Below the pieces are notes generated by a model. It made no database searches and was not told the origin of the DNA. It was given only the letters and a program-made list of their open reading frames with translations. Below, piece by piece: positions 15,748 to 27,514 of a stretch of DNA of 64,000 nt. The position numbers were made by a program, and so were the translations under genes. Source of the stretch: Granulibacter bethesdensis CGDNIH1. GTDB lineage: Bacteria; Pseudomonadota; Alphaproteobacteria; Acetobacterales; Acetobacteraceae. The stretch is taken from assembly GCF_000014285.2 (NCBI RefSeq), contig NC_008343.2:434001-498000 (forward strand), written 5' to 3'. Numbering within the stretch: position 1 is the stretch's first letter; each line of letters begins with the position of its first letter.

Positions 15748-16476
15748 GTGTTTAAGCGACGCAAACCCGACGACCAGTCTCCCGAGGCTGGGGATATCAA
15801 ATCAGCGGCGGGAGCTTCCCCGGGCGCGGGAACGTCATCCTCTGACGGCCCGGTTCGTCTGGGCGTACCGCCTGCCCCATCCGGCGCCGCGCCCGGCCAG
15901 CAGGCCGCAAGTGGTTTCGGTGTTCCCCCTTTCCGACCAAGCCATCAGAAGGAGGCCGAAGCCGTGAGCCGTGCGCCTTTCGCCAATACCCCGTCCTCTA
16001 CCGCTGTGCCGCCCCGCCCTGGCGCACCCGCTGCCGCAGCTTCAGGCCGTCCGGCAGGCAAAGATACGGCGGAGCGTCGCACGCTCGTGGTGGGCCGCGG
16101 TATCTCCGTTCAGGGCACGGTGCAGGATGCCGAACGTCTGGTGGTTGAAGGCACGGTCGAAGCGACCATGATCCGCGCGACCGAGCTGTCCGTTTCACTG
16201 GGCGGCGTTTTCAAGGGTGAGGTCGAGGTTGAGGACGCAGAAGTCGCCGGAACCATCGACGGAACCCTGACTGCAACTGCAAGCCTGATCGTGCGGGCTT
16301 CCGGCAAGGTGCTGGGCACGGCCCGTTGCCGCCGCCTGCAAGTCGAGGATGGTGGCCAGATCACGGGCAGCATCCAGATGCTGACCGATGGCACCCGTCC
16401 GGTTGATGCGCCGCGTCCAGATGCGTCTGCGCCGCGCCCGGCGGTTGATCCGGTGCCGGGCCAGTCAGGTGAGTAA
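15748..16476 (+). CDS. Bactofilin (polymer-forming cytoskeletal protein)
   Basis: This protein of about 242 residues has the DUF583/bactofilin beta-helix core at about 110-210: RRTLVVGRGISVQGTV, then repeated hydrophobic-Gly turns through LVVEGTVEATM, VFKGEVEVEDAEVAGTIDG and GKVLGTARCRRLQVEDGG. The flanks are Pro/Ala-rich and probably disordered. Bactofilins polymerise without nucleotide and localise envelope enzymes. The start is GTG 15748 (MFKRRKPDD...), with GGAG just upstream, matching usual bactofilin N-termini better than the longer open frame. A strong terminator lies 47 bases past the stop codon. Confidence 0.88.
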   Translation: MFKRRKPDDQSPEAGDIKSAAGASPGAGTSSSDGPVRLGVPPAPSGAAPGQQAASGFGVPPFRPSHQKEAEAVSRAPFANTPSSTAVPPRPGAPAAAASGRPAGKDTAERRTLVVGRGISVQGTVQDAERLVVEGTVEATMIRATELSVSLGGVFKGEVEVEDAEVAGTIDGTLTATASLIVRASGKVLGTARCRRLQVEDGGQITGSIQMLTDGTRPVDAPRPDASAPRPAVDPVPGQSGE

Positions 16477-16480
16477 GCCT

Positions 16481-18757
16481 TCAGGAAACTGACTGTTCTG
16501 CATGAGCCTGTCCGGTCTGATGAAAAGCCGCTCCGTCCAACGGGGTGGCTTTTTCGTTCCTGCGGTCGATTCCAGCCATGAGTTCAAGCTGTCCGGCGAT
16601 ACGGTGAAGGGCTTCCTGTAAAGCCTCGGCGCTCTCCTCCACCTCAGGCCGTGGCGGTAGAGAGGATACCGGAACTGCAGGGGCACGGGTGGCATCGAGA
16701 CGGGCTTCGATATGGTTGAATGCCATGGCGATCCAGTCTTTCCAGATGATTAACTGATCCCGATCAATCCCGTCCCTGCTGGCCAGATGCAGCACGCTCA
16801 GCCGCCCGGCGATGCGACGCAGGGCAGTGTCGGCCAACATCACCGGTTCAATCCGTGCTGCCATGCTGGAGCGTCGCGGTTCCAGCATGGTGCGGGACAG
16901 GCTGGCCTCCAGATTATTGCTGGTGAGACCGGCCTGACGTCTGGCCTGATGCGCCATATCTTGTGGAGCTTCGCCGATCAGGGCGGACAGGGTCAGGTTG
17001 GCATAATGCGCATGGGCCTTGATGCTCTGGCGCAAGGCGGTATGCAACCGTCCCGGTTCCCAGCTCGGCCACAGCAGCAGATTGCCAACCAGAGCCGTTA
17101 AACCGCCGAGCACCGTGAACAGCGCCCGCATCGCGGCAATATGCAGGTCATTTTCCGATCCCTGCTCATATTGGGTCAAGAGCACGATCATGGGCGTCAG
17201 AAAGACGATGAACAGGGCATAGCTTGCCGGCCGAAGTGACAGGGCCAGAACGGCCAGCGGAAACAGCGCTATTGCGGTTGCCAACGGACCATGGATCAGG
17301 AACGTCAGCACGCCTGCCAATGCTCCGCCTGCCAGTGTCCCGGCCACGCGCTCAAATGTGCGCTGCATGGTCATCGCGTAGTGCGGTTGCAGGGTCACGA
17401 TCAGGGTGATGATCAGCCACTGATGATACGGCATCGGATGAAAGGAGCATGCGGCAAGCGCAAGCATCACCAGCAGGCTGGTGCGTGTGGCATGGCGCAG
17501 CATGGCGGAGGACCATGCCAGATTGGAGGCCAAGGGAGTCATAATGACATCCCGCCCGGTCGCAGGGCGCGTCTCATCGCCGGGCAGACGGGTTGCGGGC
17601 GTCTGAACGGCGATAATGACCCTCAACCTCTCCTGTATGACGGTTTCCAGAGCCGCCAGCGTGGCGTTGGTTTCCGCTCGTCCACGTGTCAAGGCCGGAA
17701 TGATGCGGGACAGGCGCTGTTCGGGTAAAGCGGTCTGGCTGTGTATACGGCGCGCCAGCATCGAAAGTACAGGGCGAAGGCGGCGCAGGAACACGGCGGC
17801 ATGCGCGTAGCGTGTTGAGGAGGCAGCGGTGACAGGGCTGGTGCCTTTTCCGGCCTCCAGAATGTCACTCATGGCGATCAGGGCGCCGAAGATCTGGTCG
17901 GCTGCCTCCAGCCTCGCCAGCAGCATGGTGCCTAGTTCGCTCCCCACACCGCGCCGATGCCGCATATCGACCAGCAGCCCGCGGGCCCGTTCGATCATGT
18001 CCCTGATCCGGGCGCGATGCCTGCGCGCCATGTTGGACCATAGAAGGACATGGTCGTGATCGGCCGATGGGGCGGCCAATGGTGCATCCAGTGGGGAATG
18101 GAGTTGGGAGGAGGATATGGACAGCACCTCCACCATCTCCTCCACCATATCAGCGAGGGAGGAAAACACGGCCGAGACCGCGCGTTTGGCCGGGATGAAC
18201 GGACGGATGTTCCAGACCCCCAGTGCGATCATCTGCGTCCACAAGCTGCCGGCGAGAAAGGCGGCGGCTCCGGCCCAACCCAAAAGGCTGGTATCGTGAT
18301 CCGGCATGGCGGCACGCCCCATGCAGAGAGCGACGACAACACCCAGCAGATTGCCGACACTTTGTGCTGAAAGACCGTAAATCCTTGCGAAGCTGGTCAT
18401 GAAGACGATCATCCCCGCGACAGGGATGGCAATCTCCGGCCAGGGAGCCAGCGTGCCGAGCAGCAGCGTGATTGTCGCCCCCAGCACTCCGAAAATCGAC
18501 AATGGCCTGATGCGTTGCTTGGTAGGGCCGCCTGGATCGCAGTAGGAACTCAGCAGCGCCCCCAGCGCGGCTTCCAGCAGGAGGGGCTGATCAAACCATG
18601 CATTCGCAGCCACCCATGGGGCGGTGGCAAAAGCGGCGCGCAGGCCTTCGGCCACGCTGATCGCCCAAGGATCCATAGACAGCGAAAGCCGCCCAAGATC
18701 CTTGGGCGGCTTTGCCGATAAAAGGGAGGCAGGCAGAGGGCTGTAACGGCGCGTCAT
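16481..18757 (-). CDS. FUSC-family inner membrane transporter
   Basis: This 758-residue protein has two sets of membrane helices (about 60-190 and 410-530) separated and followed by long soluble helical regions, the layout of the FUSC/YccS/AaeB group. A duplicated motif WP.LRP-like region appears as MPYHQWLIITLIVTLQPHYA near 430. Members export aromatic acids or fusaric acid in some bacteria; the substrate here is unknown and no membrane-fusion partner is adjacent. It is convergent with the bactofilin gene, whose terminator lies inside the last codons of this gene. Confidence 0.82.
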   Translation of the reverse strand: MTRRYSPLPASLLSAKPPKDLGRLSLSMDPWAISVAEGLRAAFATAPWVAANAWFDQPLLLEAALGALLSSYCDPGGPTKQRIRPLSIFGVLGATITLLLGTLAPWPEIAIPVAGMIVFMTSFARIYGLSAQSVGNLLGVVVALCMGRAAMPDHDTSLLGWAGAAAFLAGSLWTQMIALGVWNIRPFIPAKRAVSAVFSSLADMVEEMVEVLSISSSQLHSPLDAPLAAPSADHDHVLLWSNMARRHRARIRDMIERARGLLVDMRHRRGVGSELGTMLLARLEAADQIFGALIAMSDILEAGKGTSPVTAASSTRYAHAAVFLRRLRPVLSMLARRIHSQTALPEQRLSRIIPALTRGRAETNATLAALETVIQERLRVIIAVQTPATRLPGDETRPATGRDVIMTPLASNLAWSSAMLRHATRTSLLVMLALAACSFHPMPYHQWLIITLIVTLQPHYAMTMQRTFERVAGTLAGGALAGVLTFLIHGPLATAIALFPLAVLALSLRPASYALFIVFLTPMIVLLTQYEQGSENDLHIAAMRALFTVLGGLTALVGNLLLWPSWEPGRLHTALRQSIKAHAHYANLTLSALIGEAPQDMAHQARRQAGLTSNNLEASLSRTMLEPRRSSMAARIEPVMLADTALRRIAGRLSVLHLASRDGIDRDQLIIWKDWIAMAFNHIEARLDATRAPAVPVSSLPPRPEVEESAEALQEALHRIAGQLELMAGIDRRNEKATPLDGAAFHQTGQAHAEQSVS
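16523..16554 (+). terminator. Rho-independent terminator of the bactofilin gene, inside the convergent FUSC reading frame
   Basis: A 14-bp stem (16523-16536 with 16540-16553; two or three G-T pairs) closes a CCA loop and ends in a T-run. It lies 47 bases after the bactofilin stop codon and encodes part of the C-terminus of the opposing FUSC protein (NEKATPLDG). On the minus strand it has only four T residues, so it should be weaker in that direction. Confidence 0.82.
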
Positions 18758-18841
18758 GGTCTTTTCCCATGCTCATTCCCCGGACAGGGAATGATTTGGT
18801 CGTGCCGTCCGGCCTTTTTACCCGCCTCTGGCGGAGTGTTC

Positions 18842-21535
<2,694 letters not shown>

Positions 21536-21690
21536 AGTGCTTGCCTCATCAATGGCACGCCTGCCCGCCCCCGCGGATGGCTGCGTTGCAACACGGCACC
21601 GCTTAGAGCATAGGCAGCATCAGGACAAGGATGCAGGGATGCCGTCAGCGTGAAAGCAATAAAATCTGCACGAGAGATGGGCCTGGCGGG

Positions 21691-22407
21691 ATGCTGACTG
21701 CAAGGGGGTTGGCAGTTTTCCGGGCGGAGCGTCTGGTGTTCCGCGATCTGGATTTTTCCCTCGTGCCGGCCACTTTGCGACCGGCAGGAGAGGGGGCACC
21801 GGATGCCGTGACCCTGATCGGACCGAACGGATCGGGCAAGTCGACCCTGCTGCGACTGCTGGCTGGTTTCGTCCGCCCGGCCGTGGGGACCGTGTGGTGG
21901 CAGGAGGAGCCTCTGCCGGCGGATCCTGCCGATCGTGCCCGGATCGTCACCTATATCGGGCATCAGGATGCGGTCAAGCCGGGGCTGACGGCGGCGGAAA
22001 ATCTGCTGTTCGATGCGTCATGGCACCCGCGTGGCCGACGACGGGAAGCCATTTTGAACGCGCTGGAGGCAGTAGGCCTGTCGGCCCTGTCGGCCCTGCC
22101 GGGCCGGATGTTGTCGGCAGGGCAGAAACGGCGCTTGGCCTTGTCGCGGCTGATGCTGAGGGAAACTCCCGTCTGGCTGCTGGATGAACCCACGCTGGGG
22201 CTGGACGATGCGTCGATTGCCCTGTTCGGTGATATGTTGCGGGCGCATCGCGCCCGCGGGGGCGTTGTGATGGCGGCCACTCATGTGCCGCTGCCTTTGC
22301 CGGGTGCGGGTGTGCTGTCGCTGCATCCTCATGCACTGGCTGCGCAAACGGGGCAGGCCGCGATTGAGGGGGCCGGCGATGAGTGGGCCGGAGATGAGTG
22401 GGGTTAG
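21691..22407 (+). CDS. ccmA: Heme exporter ATP-binding protein CcmA
   Basis: This 238-residue ABC ATPase of cytochrome c maturation has Walker [10 protein letters not shown] near 48-56, the signature [12 protein letters not shown], Walker B VWLLDEPT and the D-loop LGLDD. It pairs with CcmB to release holo-CcmE from CcmCD. ATG 21691 ([11 protein letters not shown]) matches the family start; the open frame begins at 21631. The C-terminal residues are a low-complexity acidic tail. It is followed by ccmB 21 bases later. Confidence 0.93.
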
Positions 22408-22428
22408 GGATAACTGGATGATCACGTC

Positions 22429-23088
22429 ATGATCGCGGCATTGCTGGCCCGTGAGTTGCGTCTGTCCCTGCGTCACGGGGCTGATACGCTGGCCGTGCTG
22501 CTGTTTTTCTTCGTGACTGGCAGTCTGTTCCCGCTGGCGATCGGGCCGGGACCGGAGATGCTGGCGCGGATGGCGCCGGGGGTGGTGTGGGTATGCGCCT
22601 TGCTGGCGGCGTTGCTGCCGCTGGAACGGTTGCTCGGCGCGGATCAGGAGGATGGGTCAATGGACCACCTGTTGCTGTCCGGCCTGCCGGCTTTCGGGGT
22701 GGCAGTGGGCAAGGCGGTGGCCCACTGGCTGGTCACTGGCCTGCCATTGCTGCTCTGTGCCGGCCCACTTGCCATGATGCTGCGCATGCGGCCGGAGATC
22801 GTCCCGGTTCTGCTTGCGGGATTGCTGCCGGGGACGATGGCGCTCTCTCTGCTCGGCACAATGGGGGCTTCGGTGGTGCTGGGGGCACGCAGGGGCGCGG
22901 TGCTGTTGCCGCTGCTGGTACTGCCACTGACAACGCCGATCCTGATTTTTGGCGCGGCGGCAGCCGATGCAGCGGCGGGAGGTCTCTCCCCACGTCCGCA
23001 TCTTCTACTGCTCTGCGCTGTTGCTGTGGTGGCGATGTCCCTGTGTCCGTTCGCGGCCGGCGCAGGCCTGCGTGCCGCGGCTGAATGA
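22429..23088 (+). CDS. ccmB: Heme exporter membrane protein CcmB
   Basis: This 219-residue protein has six hydrophobic helices and the conserved openings LLARELRLSLRHGADTL and FFFVTGSLFPLAIGP, then DQEDGSMDHLLLSG, all typical of CcmB. It would form the membrane part of the CcmAB ABC complex. ccmC, ccmD and ccmE do not follow here; an AI-2E-family gene does, so the remaining maturation genes must be elsewhere if the system is complete. Confidence 0.92.
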   Translation: MIAALLARELRLSLRHGADTLAVLLFFFVTGSLFPLAIGPGPEMLARMAPGVVWVCALLAALLPLERLLGADQEDGSMDHLLLSGLPAFGVAVGKAVAHWLVTGLPLLLCAGPLAMMLRMRPEIVPVLLAGLLPGTMALSLLGTMGASVVLGARRGAVLLPLLVLPLTTPILIFGAAAADAAAGGLSPRPHLLLLCAVAVVAMSLCPFAAGAGLRAAAE

Positions 23089-23140
23089 GTATGCCATATT
23101 CTGCCACCACCCGAGATTTTGAGCGTATTGAAGGTCATCC

Positions 23141-24316
23141 ATGATCCAGCCCCTCTCTCCGTCTTCTCCGCCCGTCTGGTCCGAAGAGCCCGTCTGGTCT
23201 GAAGAGGATGTGATCCGGCAGGATTGTGAGGATGGCGGCAACCAGCGGCCCGGCCAGAAGATCGCTTTCTGTGTGCTTGCCCTGATCATTACTGCAGGTG
23301 CACTCTGGACGCTGGGCAGTTTTATGCCTGCGCTGGCGTGGGCCGCGGTGTTCGCCATTGCGACCTGGCCGCTTTATCGACGCGCGCGCAATGCCTGGCC
23401 GGGCGGTGGACGCGTGTTGCTGCCGTTATTGTTTACCGTGGCGGTCACGCTGCTGTTTCTGGGGCCTTTGACCCTGGCGGGGATTGAAGTCGCCAATGAC
23501 GCGCGCGGTGTGATCGACGGGGTCGAGCATGTGCTGCATAATGGTCTTCCAGTGCCATCAGCCCTGTCCTCCCTGCCATTCGGCAGCCCGGTGGTGGAGT
23601 GGTGGCAGGATAATCTCGGCAGTGGTGAAGGAGCAGCCCGCCTCGCCAGACATATCGACCGTTCCCAGTTGGTGGCGATCAGCCGTCATCTGAGCGCCGT
23701 GCTGGCACATCGTGTGGTCCTGTTCAGCTTCATGCTGGTGACGCTGTTTTTCCTGTACCGTGATGGGGATACGCTGACGGCTCAGCTCTCCCGTGCCAGT
23801 GCCCGCGCTTTTGGTCCTCATGGAGCACGGGTCGGACGGCAGGTGATCGCCTCGATCCATGGTACGGTCGATGGGCTGGTTCTGGTCGGGCTGGCCGAGG
23901 GAATCCTGATCGGTATCGGCTATGCCATTGCGGGTGTGCCCCATCCCACTTTGTTCGGTGCCGTCACAGCTATTGCCGCCATGATCCCGTTCGGTGCACC
24001 GGCGGCGTTTCTGCTGGCGGCACTGCTTCTGGCCGCGAATGGTGCACTCCTGTCCGCTGCGATTATTGCCGGATACGGTTGTCTGATCGTGTTCATTGCG
24101 GATCATTTCGTGCGCCCGTTCCTGATCGGTGGGGCCACGCGACTGCCGTTTATTCTGGTTCTGCTCGGTATTCTGGGCGGCGTAGAGTGTTGGGGTTTAT
24201 TCGGCCTTTTTCTCGGCCCGGCACTGATGGCGGCTGTGACCCATCTGTGGCGTGAATTCAGCGCCGCCGGGCCAGACAACCGGGATCGTCAGGGCATCAC
24301 AGAGGATGCCCCTTGA
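23141..24316 (+). CDS. AI-2E/PerM-family transporter
   Basis: This 391-residue protein has about eight membrane helices in the family pattern. A short acidic cytoplasmic N-terminus (about 1-40) is followed by two helix pairs, an extracytoplasmic loop, and the conserved GLVLVGLAEGILIGIGYAIAG and helix-rich end with LPFILVLLGILGGVECWGLFGLF. The family includes TqsA and YdiK-like permeases and some sodium/proton antiporters, so the substrate is undetermined. It follows ccmB by 52 bases. Its last 20 bases overlap the end of the convergent oprB. Confidence 0.87.
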   Translation: MIQPLSPSSPPVWSEEPVWSEEDVIRQDCEDGGNQRPGQKIAFCVLALIITAGALWTLGSFMPALAWAAVFAIATWPLYRRARNAWPGGGRVLLPLLFTVAVTLLFLGPLTLAGIEVANDARGVIDGVEHVLHNGLPVPSALSSLPFGSPVVEWWQDNLGSGEGAARLARHIDRSQLVAISRHLSAVLAHRVVLFSFMLVTLFFLYRDGDTLTAQLSRASARAFGPHGARVGRQVIASIHGTVDGLVLVGLAEGILIGIGYAIAGVPHPTLFGAVTAIAAMIPFGAPAAFLLAALLLAANGALLSAAIIAGYGCLIVFIADHFVRPFLIGGATRLPFILVLLGILGGVECWGLFGLFLGPALMAAVTHLWREFSAAGPDNRDRQGITEDAP

Positions 24317-25733
24317 TCATGTTATCGACCAGATTAGCAATACTGACGGTCAGTTTCAGCCCGACTACAAAAGCATCCGGAATGGATTTTGGCCGGGTCG
24401 GGTAACGTAACTGATCCGGGTTGATGATATACTGGAGGTTTGGAGTAATCCGCACCGTCTCCAGAGCCTGAAACGTGTAGTTCAACTCCATCATGACCTG
24501 ATTGCGGTTGGTTCCAGGTGGCAGCCCGGCCAGCGTTCTGGCTTCGCTGACGCCTTGAAGGGCCGCACCGCTCAGGGATTGATTGTTGATCATGAAACCC
24601 AGCGTATCATAAGGACGCTTTTTGAAAGGTGCTGTCATTACCATCCCAGCTTCCAGAAAATAATCCTCGGCCAAACGACCAGACAAGCCGGTCATGGCTA
24701 CGCCGAATAATGTCAGACCGCGGGCGGAATGATCTGGGCGCCATACCATCTGGTCAAAGCGGATATAGGCGCCTGAACGGCCATACAGCGACTGTGCCGG
24801 AAGGCCGCTGACCTGTACATATCCACCCTGTGTATCCCGTGATGGATCATTGTAGTTCGTGGCATCGTACCATCCACCAATCTGGTAATGACGGGGCAGA
24901 CGGTCATTTTCAAAAGTTGTAGCATATCCGAGTTCGAAAGGGATCATCACGCCATTGGCACGGTTTGTGGACCAGTTGAAGCCATGATCGTTATTGCCCT
25001 GAAAGCTCCGATTTACTTCATAGGCACCGGCATGCAGGTACACGCGCGGGGTCATCCAGAATTTGACGCGTCCCATCCAGCTGGAAACAGGCCACCATGT
25101 CAGGCTGCTGGTGCGGAATACGAAAGTGGGATTGCCGCAGGCAGAGTTTGACTGAAACTGGCAATAAAATGGTGATGACAGGAATTCGGTATTCGCGATG
25201 CTCCGGCCTGCTTCAAGAATAAGGCGGTTATTGAAGGCTTTTTTCTCGATGGTGAACTGGGTCAGACGCGTTGTTTGGCCGCCACCCCAGATTTCCTGTA
25301 CGGAGGTACTGTTGCCGATGGCATCGCGGGACAGGTTGCGGCCCTGACGATTGGTGACAGCAATATGCACACTGACACCGCTCAGCCCGACCAGTTTATT
25401 CATGTCTAAATCGGCACCGGCCAGAATCTGCCCGGCATAAGCGGCTTCCTGTTTGATTCCACCCACCGGATTGGCGGCCATTTCTGCCGTATAGGCGGCG
25501 ATGAAATCGACTCCGTTTGCAAGTGCGACATGATCGGGAAGATTATGCGGCGTCGCATCAATGCCGAGCCGGGTCGTATCTCTCGTGATTTCTCCAATGC
25601 TATTTTTCTGAACCCGCCAGGGGTCGCTGTGACGGGTGACCGGCTTGTCCGGCTCGGTAGCAAGCGCCGGAGCGAGCGGGGACAGTTCTGCCGTCAACAG
25701 GAAAAGAGCTATGAAAAAACGGAGCATGGCCAT
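24297..25733 (-). CDS. oprB: OprB-family carbohydrate porin
   Basis: This 478-residue precursor has a signal peptide ending near ALATEPD (about residues 1-26). A beta-strand-rich barrel follows, with GVDFIAAYTAEMAANPVGG, SGVSVHIAVTNRQG, EAGRSIANTEFLSSPFYCQFQ and a terminal amphipathic strand. OprB porins let glucose and other sugars cross the outer membrane. It lies 23 bases after fruA on the same strand, so it probably belongs to the fructose operon and supplies its substrate. The starts at 25733 and 25727 are both possible. Confidence 0.9.
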   Translation of the reverse strand: MAMLRFFIALFLLTAELSPLAPALATEPDKPVTRHSDPWRVQKNSIGEITRDTTRLGIDATPHNLPDHVALANGVDFIAAYTAEMAANPVGGIKQEAAYAGQILAGADLDMNKLVGLSGVSVHIAVTNRQGRNLSRDAIGNSTSVQEIWGGGQTTRLTQFTIEKKAFNNRLILEAGRSIANTEFLSSPFYCQFQSNSACGNPTFVFRTSSLTWWPVSSWMGRVKFWMTPRVYLHAGAYEVNRSFQGNNDHGFNWSTNRANGVMIPFELGYATTFENDRLPRHYQIGGWYDATNYNDPSRDTQGGYVQVSGLPAQSLYGRSGAYIRFDQMVWRPDHSARGLTLFGVAMTGLSGRLAEDYFLEAGMVMTAPFKKRPYDTLGFMINNQSLSGAALQGVSEARTLAGLPPGTNRNQVMMELNYTFQALETVRITPNLQYIINPDQLRYPTRPKSIPDAFVVGLKLTVSIANLVDNMIKGHPL

Positions 25734-25756
25734 AATGTTCTGAATGTGAAATGATT

Positions 25757-27514
25757 TTACAGGACGGCTTCTTTCGGGCGTTTTTTCTTGAGTAGCCCGG
25801 CCAGAACGGCGGTGATGATTGTTCCGGCTGCGAGTGCGGCCAGATACCAGAGCGGGTGGCTGATGGCATTGGGGATCGGCAGTACGAACACCCCCCCGTG
25901 TGGCACGCGCATCTGCACATCACAGGCCATGGAGATGGCTCCGGCGATGGCGGCACCCCCTGCTGTGGCGGGCAGAACGCGCAGAGGATCGGCGGCGGCA
26001 AAGGGGATGACGCCTTCTGTAATAAAGGCTAACCCCAGAATGCTGGCAGCTTTACCAGCCTCTCTTTCCTGCGTGGTAAAACGGTTTGGATAGAGTCGTG
26101 TTGCCAGCGCCATACCGAGCGGGGGTGTCATGCCTGCGATCACCACAGCCGCCATTGGCGTATAGATCCCGCTGGCGAGCAATCCGACGGAGAAAGTATA
26201 GGCGGCCTTGTTGATCGGGCCGCCCATGTCGATTGCCATCATGCCGCCCAGCAGAAGACCGAGAAGAATGGCACTGCTGCCCTGAAGAGTTTGCAACCAA
26301 TGCGTCAGGGCAGAGAGCAGGTGGGCTGCCGGATCGCCAACGCCATACATCATGGCGAGGCCCGTTACCAGACTACCGAGCACGGGCAGGATCAGAACCG
26401 GTTTCAGACCATCCAGATTACGGCCAAGCTTGATCCAGCGATTGAAAAAAGCCGTGCTGTATCCAGCAATAAACCCTGCGAGAATACCACCGAGAAATCC
26501 GGCGCCCATTGAGGACGCGATCATGCCGCCGGTCAATCCAGGAGCAATACCGGGACGATCAGCGACAGAATAGGCGATATATCCTGCCAGAACCGGCACG
26601 ATCAGTGGAAAAGCCGATTTCGCACCGATGAGAAACAGCGCATGTGCCAGTGTGCCTGCCTGCGATGCATCGGTGACATTAACGCCGCCCAGTGCGAAGG
26701 CCATGGCGATCAGAATGCCGCCTGCCACCACGACTGGCAGCATGAAAGAAACACCGGTCATCAGATGTTTATAGGGGCCTGTACGGGGCGGCGTGGCGTT
26801 ATCTTTCGACCGGTCGGAGGTGGAGGGAGCAGCCTGCTCTCTGTTGTCCTGACCCCATATGCCGGCCTGCTCAAAAGCTTCTGTAATCAGGGCCGCTCCA
26901 TCCCTGATGGCCGCTTTGGTGCCGGTTTTAAAAAGTCGCTTTCCGTTGAAGCGGGATAGATCAACCTGTGTATCGGCTGCAATAATGACCAGATCGGCAG
27001 AGGCAATTTCTTCAGCACTCAGCGTATCCCGTGCACCGACCGACCCTTGCGTTTCCACCCGGATCATGCAGCCATGCGCGGCAGCACCCTGTTGCAGTCC
27101 CTCGGCGGCCATGAAAGTATGGGCGATACCAGTGGGGCAGGAGGTGATGGCAACGATCCTGCCCCCCTTTGCAGGTTTCCCATCCAGTGATGCAGAGGGT
27201 GAACTTTGTACGTCTCCAATATTATCCAGAACAAGATCTGCATCAGCCAGAATAGTATCCAATGTAGTCGTATGTTTTGGAAAACCTGAAAGCTTGTCTG
27301 CTATATCCAGATATGTGCTATCGCTTTCACCTTCGCCGACCAGCAACAGGGTGGAGATCATGCGTGTGTCGGGCTCAGGTGATGCTGAGCCAACGACGCG
27401 CAGATCGATTTCAATGCTACGGTTACGGTTGGAGGCAGCTTTGCGCAGTGCTTCGGCCGCCAGGACTGCATGTGTGCGGCGTGCCTGTCCATCGATGATG
27501 GCGAGAATGGTCAT
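25757..27514 (-). CDS. fruA: PTS fructose transporter subunit IIBC
   Basis: This permease of about 585 residues has an N-terminal degenerate IIB' domain (about 1-105), an active IIB domain with phospho-cysteine Cys126 in AITSCPTGIAHTFMAAE, and a IIC membrane domain (about 235-580) with GVNVTDAS, GGILAGFIAGY and MAIDMGGPINKAAYTF. It imports fructose and phosphorylates it to fructose 1-phosphate. The start ATG 27514 overlaps the fruK stop (ATGA); the longer frame to 27559 is unnecessary. Phosphate comes from FruB. Confidence 0.95.
   Translation of the reverse strand: MTILAIIDGQARRTHAVLAAEALRKAASNRNRSIEIDLRVVGSASPEPDTRMISTLLLVGEGESDSTYLDIADKLSGFPKHTTTLDTILADADLVLDNIGDVQSSPSASLDGKPAKGGRIVAITSCPTGIAHTFMAAEGLQQGAAAHGCMIRVETQGSVGARDTLSAEEIASADLVIIAADTQVDLSRFNGKRLFKTGTKAAIRDGAALITEAFEQAGIWGQDNREQAAPSTSDRSKDNATPPRTGPYKHLMTGVSFMLPVVVAGGILIAMAFALGGVNVTDASQAGTLAHALFLIGAKSAFPLIVPVLAGYIAYSVADRPGIAPGLTGGMIASSMGAGFLGGILAGFIAGYSTAFFNRWIKLGRNLDGLKPVLILPVLGSLVTGLAMMYGVGDPAAHLLSALTHWLQTLQGSSAILLGLLLGGMMAIDMGGPINKAAYTFSVGLLASGIYTPMAAVVIAGMTPPLGMALATRLYPNRFTTQEREAGKAASILGLAFITEGVIPFAAADPLRVLPATAGGAAIAGAISMACDVQMRVPHGGVFVLPIPNAISHPLWYLAALAAGTIITAVLAGLLKKKRPKEAVL

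Noticed and set aside
18780-18817. Hairpin with T-run at CCGGAC...GTCCGG between acnA and the FUSC gene
   Set aside because: The T-run is on the plus strand, but both neighbouring genes are read from the minus strand. On that strand no T-run follows, so I do not call a terminator.
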